A DNA stretch of 7,903 bases, from NCBI GenBank assembly GCA_958439155.1, contig CAUBUJ010000074.1:1-7903 (forward strand). The letters are read 5' to 3'. Origin of the DNA: an uncultured Veillonellaceae bacterium. GTDB lineage: Bacteria > Bacillota > Negativicutes > Veillonellales > Dialisteraceae. A program made the position numbers and the translations under genes. Positions 1 through 5,403 of this stretch are shown here, piece by piece. The notes beneath the pieces were generated by a model, which saw only the letters and a list, made by a program, of their open reading frames with translations, made no database searches and was not told the origin of the DNA. Each line of letters opens with the position of its first letter. Positions within the stretch are counted from its first letter, which is position 1.

Positions 1-26
1 GACCTCAGACCCCAGACCTCAGACCC
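1..26. repeat. Edge of a CAGACCY heptamer tandem repeat
   Basis: The first 26 bases consist of a 7-base unit, CAGACCT alternating with CAGACCC, giving a 14-base higher-order period. The left end is cut by the window edge, so the total copy number is unknown. It lies 35 bases downstream of the stop of the last exported-protein gene. It does not form a hairpin with a U-tract, so I do not call it a terminator. Confidence 0.6.
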
Positions 27-60
27 TTACTGCCGCGCCTCGGGAGACAGGCCATGCGCC

Positions 61-780
61 TTATTTCCCTTCTCTCAAATCCCGCACGTACGCCGCCAGA
101 TCCCGGCGGGCTGCTTCTTTGGCCGCTTCCTTCGCCATATCGTCCAGCGCGTAGGTCATAGGCTGGCGGCTGTCGTCGCTGGTGATGAGCATGAGCACCC
201 GGTAGGCGCCGCCGTCCCTGTACATATAGGCCCTCCCATAGAGGGGCAGGATGAAGCCTCCTGATGAGAGTGTCACCCTGGTGCCTGCGGTGTAGAGGAT
301 AACCGACCCGTCTGCGGTGCGGCGGATGGGCTCCATGTGATCGAGAGTGACCGTAAGGCCGGCCCCTTCGCCGCCGATCATCTGGTCAGCCCACTGGGAG
401 AGAGACTTTTGCAGTGCCTGGTGGAGAGGCGCATTTTCGTTGAAAAAAGACGCGTTCAGTGCGGCGAGCCCTTCATATTCCGTTTCTCCCAGATTGTACT
501 GGAAATAGGGTGCCGCGCCCGCTTTGTCTTCCTCCGGCAGTTCCCCATAAAAAAGGTAGCCTGCGAGAAACATATCCCTCTTCTTCATATCCGCGGTGAG
601 CTGCGCCGCCTGGTAAGAGAAGCGCCGCCCGCCGAAGGTGATCCATTCTGTCCCGGGAAGGGGCCGGAGGGTAAACATGGGAGGGAGCGCTTTCGCCGCC
701 TCTGCGAGATCCGCGGCAGCGGCGCCGCTCCACAGGAAGAGAGCCGCGCCCGCTCCGAGAAGCCAGGTTCTCCATTTCAT
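61..780 (-). CDS. Exported protein of unknown function (third of three)
   Basis: I do not recognise this family. The 239-residue product starts with a classic signal peptide: basic MKWR, a hydrophobic core at about residues 6-17, then a run of alanines before D24, so cleavage by signal peptidase I after A22 or A23 is likely. No lipobox or other membrane span is seen. The mature part is mixed alpha/beta in appearance. Around residues 174-204 lies a stretch reading ILPLYGRAYMYRDGGAYR followed by a hydrophobic strand and TSDDS, which has counterparts in the two upstream genes (see findings). The C-terminus, from about residue 210, is a charged Ala/Lys/Glu/Arg helix. The ATG start overlaps the TGA of the upstream gene in an ATGA, so translational coupling is expected. 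It is the last gene of the TraX operon, and no terminator is visible before the window edge. Confidence 0.85.
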   Translation of the reverse strand: MKWRTWLLGAGAALFLWSGAAAADLAEAAKALPPMFTLRPLPGTEWITFGGRRFSYQAAQLTADMKKRDMFLAGYLFYGELPEEDKAGAAPYFQYNLGETEYEGLAALNASFFNENAPLHQALQKSLSQWADQMIGGEGAGLTVTLDHMEPIRRTADGSVILYTAGTRVTLSSGGFILPLYGRAYMYRDGGAYRVLMLITSDDSRQPMTYALDDMAKEAAKEAARRDLAAYVRDLREGK

Positions 781-1547
781 AGCTTTTCCCTCCTCAGCTG
801 GTACAGTCCATAGAGCAGCGCGTCAGAAAGTTTCCGCCCCGACTCATGGCTCCCTGTAAAAATGAGGAAATAATAACGCCCTGCCAGGTTCCGGTACAGC
901 ACAGACTCGGTCCACAGGGGCATGACCAGGCCTTTCTCATTGGTGACGATGGCCTTCACCTGCTGCTGCCACCGGAGGGTGCCGTCTTCATTGGTGTATT
1001 TTTTCCAGGATGACCCGTCAAGAATGCGGAAATCCGGCGCCGTCCCGCTCCCTTCTTCCATCGCTCTTGCTGCGCTCTGCCGGAATTCTTCCACGTTGAG
1101 CGCACGGCCGGGCATGCCCGGATTTCCTCCGTCTTTCTGGAACGCCTTGTCCCAGAAGCGCATGTTCTTCTGCTTTCCGCGGAAAATTTCTTCTTCATCC
1201 CCGGAGAAAACAAAGACCATCATCGTATAGGTGGTGCGCATATCCTGCTGGACCAGCTGGTACACCCGCATCCGTGAAAGGGGGGAATCTTCCCCGTGGG
1301 CGAGAAACATGCCTTCCGGCACGGTGAGGAAACGCATCAAATGAGACCGCTTCGTGTCCTGATGGTCCGCCCCGGAAAAGCTCCGCCGCATCATCCCTTC
1401 CACTGCGGTGCCCCTGCCGTCAGTGACATGGATGTCCTTGCCAAATGGAAGCGTTCCCAATCCTTCGATGGCCAGATCTTCCGCCCCCGCCCCGGCAAAG
1501 GGCACGATGGCGGCGATCAGGAGCGCTGTGAGAAATTTCTTCATCAT
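777..1547 (-). CDS. Exported protein of unknown function (second of three)
   Basis: I do not recognise this family. The 256-residue product has a signal peptide: MMKK, a hydrophobic core at about residues 5-18, and AGA before ED, with likely cleavage after A22. The mature N-terminus (EDL then TLPFGKDIHVTDG) resembles that of the upstream neighbour (EDL then VLPMGDAVEV). The C-terminal block at residues 206-236 contains MPLWTESVLYRN, a strand ending YYFLIF, then TGSHES, matching the pattern seen in both neighbours. Two in-frame ATGs open the gene; a GAGG sits 3 bases before the first and 6 before the second, so either could be used. The TGA overlaps the ATG of the next gene by 4 bases, and the upstream gene ends 42 bases earlier. 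Probably periplasmic or surface-associated; the function is unknown. Confidence 0.85.
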   Translation of the reverse strand: MMKKFLTALLIAAIVPFAGAGAEDLAIEGLGTLPFGKDIHVTDGRGTAVEGMMRRSFSGADHQDTKRSHLMRFLTVPEGMFLAHGEDSPLSRMRVYQLVQQDMRTTYTMMVFVFSGDEEEIFRGKQKNMRFWDKAFQKDGGNPGMPGRALNVEEFRQSAARAMEEGSGTAPDFRILDGSSWKKYTNEDGTLRWQQQVKAIVTNEKGLVMPLWTESVLYRNLAGRYYFLIFTGSHESGRKLSDALLYGLYQLRREKL

Positions 1548-1558
1548 TGACCTCGCTG

Positions 1559-1582
1559 AAAAAATGTTTCCCGCACGGGGAA
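1559..1582 (-). terminator. Weak terminator or attenuator-like hairpin between exported-protein genes
   Basis: In the 42-base gap between two of the exported-protein genes the minus-strand RNA can form a 5-bp stem (UUCCC at 1582-1578 with GGGAA at 1572-1568) around a 5-base loop. ACA and then six U (1564-1559) follow. The stem is short, so partial termination is more plausible than a full stop, and the next gene retains its own ribosome binding site. Confidence 0.3.
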
Positions 1583-1589
1583 GCTCTCT

Positions 1590-2294
1590 TTATTCCATCA
1601 CCGCCTCCGTGACGGCGCCGCGGAGCGCAGGGAGGAAGAAATCCGCCCCGTCTTCCGTGGCAAGGAAGAGGCTGTACGTCTCGCCGCCGTCAGGGTCTGT
1701 CTGGACGAGCGCTTCCAGATGAAGCGGCAGGGAAAGGCCGAATCCGGTCCCTGCCGATACTTCCGCCCCGCCCAGGCGGTAGCCTACGCCCGCTTCGGAT
1801 GTACCTTCTTCCCAGCCGGACACATCCCTCAATGTGAAGACGCCCACAGAGAGAGGAAGCATATTCCTCACAGAGAGGCCCGCTTCCCCGCCGGGCCATT
1901 TCGCCTTCGAGAGCAGGGACGACACCTTTCCTATATAGGCACCGTCGGCATGGACAGAGAAGACCGCCATTTCATGGCCCGCCCCGGATAGGATGCGGAA
2001 TTCCCCCTGCGACGCCGCTGCCGCCAAAAGTCCTGCCAGAGCCTGCCCTGTCTCTTCATCGCCGCTGTAGATACCCATCTTGCTGAGGGTGCTTTCGATC
2101 TTGTCTTCCGTGAAAGCGTCCTCCAGATGAGCGCTCAGAAACTGCCCCACGGCGGAATCAGAAACGGCAGTCACTTCCACCGCGTCCCCCATAGGAAGCA
2201 CTTCCCCGCCGGGCAATGTCAGATCCTCCCCATGGGAAACACAAAAAGGCGCTGCTGCCAGCGCCGCCGTAAGCATCCATGTATAGATTTTCAT
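1590..2294 (-). CDS. Exported protein of unknown function (first of three)
   Basis: I do not recognise this family. I place the start at the ATG at 2294 (234 residues), because AGGTGG lies five bases before it; a GTG nine bases upstream would add MEL but has that Shine-Dalgarno overlapping it. The product has a signal peptide (MKIY, hydrophobic core to about residue 17, SHG before ED; cleavage near residue 22). A cysteine at residue 18 is not in a convincing lipobox. The mature protein opens with DLTLPGGEVLPMGDAVEV. It carries small-residue-rich stretches (ALAGLLAAAAS) and a C-terminal block at about residues 185-216 with SLPLHLEALVQT, then YSLFLATEDG. The preceding TraX-like gene stops 10 bases upstream, and its TGA overlaps the leading edge of this ribosome binding site. 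It is the first exported protein of the operon. Confidence 0.85.
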   Translation of the reverse strand: MKIYTWMLTAALAAAPFCVSHGEDLTLPGGEVLPMGDAVEVTAVSDSAVGQFLSAHLEDAFTEDKIESTLSKMGIYSGDEETGQALAGLLAAAASQGEFRILSGAGHEMAVFSVHADGAYIGKVSSLLSKAKWPGGEAGLSVRNMLPLSVGVFTLRDVSGWEEGTSEAGVGYRLGGAEVSAGTGFGLSLPLHLEALVQTDPDGGETYSLFLATEDGADFFLPALRGAVTEAVME

Positions 2295-2304
2295 AAGTTC
2301 CACC

Positions 2305-3027
2305 TCATCTGGCCAGACGGGCCAGCCCGTACAGAATGAGGAAATGCAGGGGATAAAAAAGATAATAGCTCCACTGGACCCACGCGCATTTCCTTCCTAA
2401 CTGTCCATTATACTGCATGAGGAGCGGCACTGCCATGAAAATGAAAAAACGCAGGTACAGCGGATCCGTCGGCGACGGGATGAGGAAGCTCTCCGCGAAA
2501 TGGATGAGGCTCACCGCGGCAAACGCTGCCCATACCATCCATCCCCGTCCCCGGAAGACGCCGAAAGCAAGTACCCACAAGACCGCCGCTGCATTCCAGT
2601 TGCCCGGATAGGAAAGCACGCAGCACAGAAGGACCGCCGCCATACGCAGAGGGAGCGGCCAGTCCTTTCTCTCCCACGCTATGAGAGACAGCAGCCCCAG
2701 AAAAAGGCTCCACATCACGCTGGTCACGCGCCAGAATTCCCAGGGAGAAAAACCAAAGGCCAGCGCGTGCGGCACATGGGACAGAAAAACACCCAGGAGA
2801 AGCCGCTCCAGGTACTTCCGCCGGCTCCGGGTATGGTAATAGCCCTCGGCAATGAAGAAACACATCACCGGCGCCGTCACCTTCCCTGCGGCAAAAAGCA
2901 GATCATACAGAGCGGATCCATGAGGCAGAAAGAGGATCGCACTGTGCTGCATCACCATCGCAATAACAGCGATCCATTTGAGCGCATTCGCCGTCAGCCC
3001 CGCCGTTATCTGTCCTGTCCCTGCCAT
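2305..3027 (-). CDS. TraX-family membrane protein
   Basis: A polytopic membrane protein of 240 residues with the layout of the TraX family (named for the F-plasmid protein that N-acetylates pilin; chromosomal homologues are widespread and mostly uncharacterised, and some related membrane acyltransferases act on surface polymers). Visible family features are the N-terminal TANALKWIAVIAMVMQH, the segment FFIAEGYYHTRSRRKYLERLL at about residues 57-77, and the C-terminal WVQWSYYLFYPLHFLILYG. About eight hydrophobic spans are present. I choose the ATG at 3027 because AGGAG lies six bases before it. The upstream in-frame ATG at 3051 (8 more residues) has only GGG directly against it. It is first in an operon with three exported proteins. 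No conjugation genes are nearby, so a housekeeping or envelope role is likelier than pilin modification; the acetyltransferase activity is inference from the family. Confidence 0.85.
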   Translation of the reverse strand: MAGTGQITAGLTANALKWIAVIAMVMQHSAILFLPHGSALYDLLFAAGKVTAPVMCFFIAEGYYHTRSRRKYLERLLLGVFLSHVPHALAFGFSPWEFWRVTSVMWSLFLGLLSLIAWERKDWPLPLRMAAVLLCCVLSYPGNWNAAAVLWVLAFGVFRGRGWMVWAAFAAVSLIHFAESFLIPSPTDPLYLRFFIFMAVPLLMQYNGQLGRKCAWVQWSYYLFYPLHFLILYGLARLAR

Positions 3028-3068
3028 ATTCCTCTCCTCTTCTGGTTTCATCCCTTTGTGATGCGTTC

Positions 3069-3097
3069 ATTGTAGCGAAAACCAAAAAGAATAGGAA
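3069..3097 (-). promoter_or_regulatory. Candidate promoter of the TraX/exported-protein operon
   Basis: On the minus strand a TACAAT (3069-3074, five of six to TATAAT) is preceded by a 17-base spacer and TTCCTA (3092-3097, a poor match to TTGACA). It lies about 40 bases before the preferred TraX start and beyond the terminator hairpin that separates this operon from the restriction-modification genes. The weak -35 makes this tentative. Confidence 0.35.
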
Positions 3098-3125
3098 ATA
3101 CCAGTTCCCCATGTGAAACCATGCC

Positions 3126-3149
3126 CCGCAGGCATCCTCCCGCCTGCGG
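3126..3149. other. Perfect GC-rich inverted repeat
   Basis: CCGCAGGC (3126-3133) and GCCTGCGG (3142-3149) form an 8-bp perfect stem with an 8-base loop. It sits 8 bases from the A/T-flanked terminator hairpin, between two same-strand transcription units. It has no U-tract of its own. It may reinforce termination of the restriction-modification transcript or protect its 3' end. Confidence 0.45.
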
Positions 3150-3158
3150 AAGCACAGA

Positions 3159-3191
3159 AAAAATCCCCGCCGCGCCGCAGCAGGGATTTTT
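3159..3191 (-). terminator. Rho-independent terminator after the methyltransferase gene
   Basis: Ten bases after the methyltransferase stop, the minus-strand RNA forms AAAAAUCCC pairing with GGGAUUUUU (plus-strand arms 3159-3167 and 3183-3191). The loop region is GC-rich and can itself pair imperfectly, and the arm ends in a run of U. The structure is symmetric enough to act in both directions, but only the minus-strand genes need it. It separates the restriction-modification pair from the TraX operon. Confidence 0.7.
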
Positions 3192-3200
3192 CATGCCTAT

Positions 3201-3899
3201 CTATTCGGTTTTCACAGGACAAGAACCATACCCCTTCTTTTTCTCAAACAACGGGTCGGAGGAGAATTCCTCCCCGCTGTATGCCACCGTATGATTCTTA
3301 TAGGTTTTCCAATCTGGTTCATAATCGGCGTCTGCCTGATTCCCCCACATGGCCCATCCGTCCCGGTCTCCTCTGGCGAAAAGCTCAATATAAGGGCCGG
3401 CAGAACATTTCTCAATGAGATCGATCATTTCGTCAGGCTTACGAGAGTGTTCTCTTTTTCTGGAGCGGATCAGATTCACCTGAGACCTGGCCGGCGCAAG
3501 TGTCCGGTTATGCGAGCCGCGAATACCAAAAAGCAGAATTTCCGTGACATTACGGAAATAAAATCCTACGCCCCGACCATCAGGCTGACCATCTTTTCTG
3601 ATCTTTTCCCACACAATATTACTTTTATATTCAAAGCCCCATGCTTTCATCACTGCCAATCCATCCGGCAGAAGCGCATTTGGCACCCATAAGTAGAGGT
3701 GGCTCTTCTCTGCGGCAATCTCTTTGACCGGCATATTTTCTATCTCTTCCAGAGACATTGTCGGATAGCGGGAAAGCTTTTTGTTTTCCGGCGCTACCTT
3801 TCCTGTTCTGTTTTGAAAGCGCCACGGCGGATCCGCATATATGACCCCAAATTTTTTATCTCCGCAAAATCGCAGCAGATCCTCATTGGTCGGATCCAT
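3201..3899 (-). CDS. MT-A70-family adenine-N6 DNA methyltransferase of a Type II R-M system
   Basis: The product transfers a methyl group from S-adenosylmethionine to adenine N6 in DNA, protecting the host from the adjacent endonuclease. Counting from the ATG at 3899 (232 residues), the catalytic DPPW is at residues 23-26 (within YADPPWRFQN), followed by SHLYLWVPNALLPDG and WGFEYKSNIVWEK. The AdoMet-side motif ELFAR, with GWAMWGNQ just after, lies near residues 172-188. This DPPW-first order is the beta-type arrangement typical of MT-A70 proteins, a family that includes restriction-linked enzymes such as M.MunI. I prefer the ATG at 3899 to the GTG at 3908 because a near-perfect GGGAGGTG sits six bases before the ATG and would overlap the GTG. 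It overlaps the endonuclease gene by 17 bases. Sampled GC is 33-48%, well below flanking genes, which suggests horizontal acquisition. Confidence 0.9.
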   Translation of the reverse strand: MDPTNEDLLRFCGDKKFGVIYADPPWRFQNRTGKVAPENKKLSRYPTMSLEEIENMPVKEIAAEKSHLYLWVPNALLPDGLAVMKAWGFEYKSNIVWEKIRKDGQPDGRGVGFYFRNVTEILLFGIRGSHNRTLAPARSQVNLIRSRKREHSRKPDEMIDLIEKCSAGPYIELFARGDRDGWAMWGNQADADYEPDWKTYKNHTVAYSGEEFSSDPLFEKKKGYGSCPVKTE

Positions 3900-4581
3900 C
3901 CGCCTCACCTCCCATAAAATCTACAATGCACGGTTTTTTGATTCCCACCGCGAGAATAGGACAGCCTCCATTTCTTCTTGAATTCAGGCGGGGCAGCAAT
4001 TTTCCCATCCATGTCGTGCTGGCTCCATATTTTCTGGCAATTGGCTTCCCATGGGAGTCAAGAACTTGTTTGAAAATATCATTCAGTTCTTCTGCTCGTG
4101 TCACAATGATACCGGCACTGATAATATCACAATCATGATAAGTCCGCATCGCCAACAGATCCCGGTCAAAAGTTTGATCCTTGCTGTTCCATTCCAAGTC
4201 AAAAGCCACACGATTTTTCAGAAAGTCGATGTTGTGCCCATCAATATACTGCTCCATCGTTTTCTCTTCAAAAGGAGAATCGGAAAACCGCCCGCGCTGT
4301 TCATTTCTGCGGGGATACAATTTGATCTGAAGATCGCCGGTAATTTTAATTTCCCGCCATCCCCTGGGATACAGTACATCATCAAATTTTTTAGGGATAC
4401 GGCTCTCGTTCCCGCCGGCATCGCGCAAATCCTGGATACTGATTTCCAAGGAGTCCAGGCAGGTCAAAATATCCCCCCACTCCTGTGGAAAAGAAGCAGT
4501 CAGAATTTCCAAAGCATGGTTATAATTGTAGAACTCAAACCGTTCCAGCATATGAGCTGACAACACTTCGGTCATATCCAT
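3883..4581 (-). CDS. BglII/BstYI-family Type II restriction endonuclease
   Basis: The product probably cuts unmethylated DNA at a GATC-centred site; characterised members cut AGATCT (BglII) or RGATCY (BstYI). Counting from the ATG at 4581 (232 residues), the active-site region is IDFLKNRVAFDLEWNSKD, with D119, E130, N132 and K134 as candidate metal-binding and catalytic residues of the PD-(D/E)XK fold. FDRDL follows directly. Further conserved family segments are ISAGIIVTRAEEL and YGASTTWMGKLLPRL followed by GGCPILAVGI. I prefer ATG 4581 because GGAGGGGA precedes it. A GTG at 4626 would add 15 residues but lies over a possible promoter and lacks a clear ribosome binding site. The methyltransferase gene follows with a 17-base overlap. 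GC is low (40-45% in sampled lines). Family assignment is from remembered motifs, and target specificity is inference. Confidence 0.85.
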   Translation of the reverse strand: MDMTEVLSAHMLERFEFYNYNHALEILTASFPQEWGDILTCLDSLEISIQDLRDAGGNESRIPKKFDDVLYPRGWREIKITGDLQIKLYPRRNEQRGRFSDSPFEEKTMEQYIDGHNIDFLKNRVAFDLEWNSKDQTFDRDLLAMRTYHDCDIISAGIIVTRAEELNDIFKQVLDSHGKPIARKYGASTTWMGKLLPRLNSRRNGGCPILAVGIKKPCIVDFMGGEADGSDQ

Positions 4582-4585
4582 CGCA

Positions 4586-4591
4586 AGATCT
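4586..4591. other. AGATCT site between ribosome binding site and start of the endonuclease gene
   Basis: A perfect AGATCT lies directly downstream of GGAGGGG and ends four bases before the preferred ATG of the endonuclease gene. It is the BglII target and also matches RGATCY, the likely specificity of this family. It may be a methylation-sensitive control site or coincidence. Confidence 0.35.
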
Positions 4592-4617
4592 CCCCTCCGC
4601 TTCGTCCCCAGCACCAC

Positions 4618-4648
4618 ATCATACACAAATATGACGTCAGCTCCTCAA
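4618..4648 (-). promoter_or_regulatory. Weak candidate promoter of the restriction-modification pair
   Basis: In the 63-base gap before the endonuclease ATG, the minus strand has TATGAT (4618-4623) and TTGAGG (4643-4648), 19 bases apart, which is longer than ideal. An 8-bp palindrome TGACGTCA (4632-4639) lies in the spacer and could be an operator. Transcription from here would begin near 4611 and give a leader of about 30 bases. Read-through from the CorC-type operon is the alternative. Confidence 0.25.
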
Positions 4649-5403
4649 TCGTCGTCTTCGTCTTTTTTGCTCTTCTTCTCTTTCTTTTTCTTGTCCTTTT
4701 CTTTTTTCTCTTTCTTTTCCCTCTTCTCTTTTTCCTTCTTTGCTTTCTTCTCTGCCTTTTCCTTCTCTTTCTTCGCTTTCTTTTCTTTCTCCTTGGCTTC
4801 TTTCTTCGCTTTTTTCTCGGCTTTCTTCTTTTCTTCTGCCGCTTTCTTTTCATCTTCCTCTGTCACCGCCAGAGCCGCTCTTTTCTGCGCGTCTTCCGGG
4901 AGCTCCGCGGCAGGCGTTCCGCTTTCCGCCGGTTCTTCCGGTGATGCGTCTCCTGCTTTTTCCCCTTTCGCCGCTTCCTCCGCTTCATCAGCGATTTCAT
5001 CGGCCAGTTCCACCGCGTCATCTACGCGCCGTTCTGCCTCTTCCTCCGCTGCCGGGTCCTTGTCGAGAGCGATGTCTTCCATCACGGAGTTTCCGTTTTC
5101 CTCATCGGGCATGCCGATCACATGGGTGTCATATTCGAGATGGTGCAGTTCAGGCACATTGAAATCGGCCTTCGCTTCCGCGTCAGCCTTCTCCTGGCGG
5201 AGCTCCTTCAGCACGGAATCGATGGCTTCTTCCATCATCACCGCCAGAGAGAGCACATGCTGGATCCGCATTTTTTCCTCATCCGGATCGGACTCTGCGC
5301 CGCGCATTTTGCCCGAGAGGAACGCTTCATCCGCTGCCAGTTCCTTGTGAATTTCCATGAGCGCGTCCATCAGGGACTTGGTTACTTCCTTATTTTCCTT
5401 CAT
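4645..5403 (-). CDS. Unrecognised protein with long lysine/glutamate-rich C-terminal tail
   Basis: I do not recognise a family. The 252-residue product has three parts. Residues 1-95 look like a folded, largely helical domain (LMDALMEIHKELAADEAFLSG, then a second helix around 45-75). Residues 95-180 are an acidic, Ala/Glu/Pro-rich linker. Residues 182-252 are almost entirely K, E, A and D, with KAEKKAKKE repeated at 194-202 and 216-224, ending in KKDEDDD. There is no signal peptide or membrane span, so it is probably cytoplasmic. The tail may form a single charged helix or bind nucleic acid or membrane phosphates. The ATG follows the TAA of the CorC-type gene with no spacing; AAAGGA sits seven bases before it, inside that gene. 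This argues for coupled expression and perhaps a shared role. The tail DNA is nearly pure polypurine on the coding strand. Confidence 0.85.
   Translation of the reverse strand: MKENKEVTKSLMDALMEIHKELAADEAFLSGKMRGAESDPDEEKMRIQHVLSLAVMMEEAIDSVLKELRQEKADAEAKADFNVPELHHLEYDTHVIGMPDEENGNSVMEDIALDKDPAAEEEAERRVDDAVELADEIADEAEEAAKGEKAGDASPEEPAESGTPAAELPEDAQKRAALAVTEEDEKKAAEEKKKAEKKAKKEAKEKEKKAKKEKEKAEKKAKKEKEKREKKEKKEKDKKKKEKKSKKDEDDD
4670..4851. repeat. Low-complexity homopyrimidine/homopurine tract
   Basis: On the plus strand, 171 of 182 bases are pyrimidines by hand count, with an uninterrupted 48-base pyrimidine run at 4694-4741. It encodes the lysine/glutamate-rich tail of the minus-strand gene (AAG, AAA, GAG, GAA codons). 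Such tracts can form triplex (H-DNA) and are prone to slippage and transcriptional pausing. Confidence 0.8.

Noticed and set aside
1..26. Possible CRISPR-type repeat at the left edge
   Set aside because: The unit is only 7 bases, units are directly adjacent with no spacers, and no cas gene is present.
2305..3027. Conjugative element suggested by the TraX-family gene
   Set aside because: No relaxase, coupling protein, type IV secretion or pilin genes are in the window, and chromosomal TraX homologues are common.
4582..4626. A GTG start for the endonuclease, adding 15 residues
   Set aside because: The added segment contains the GGAGGGGA ribosome binding site of the downstream ATG and overlaps a possible -10; no ribosome binding site is seen before the GTG.
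4572..4853. A 93-residue minus-strand reading frame, extremely rich in Lys and Arg
   Set aside because: It is an alternate frame of the polypurine tract that encodes the lysine/glutamate tail of the larger gene; its composition follows from the DNA bias and it overlaps the endonuclease start region.
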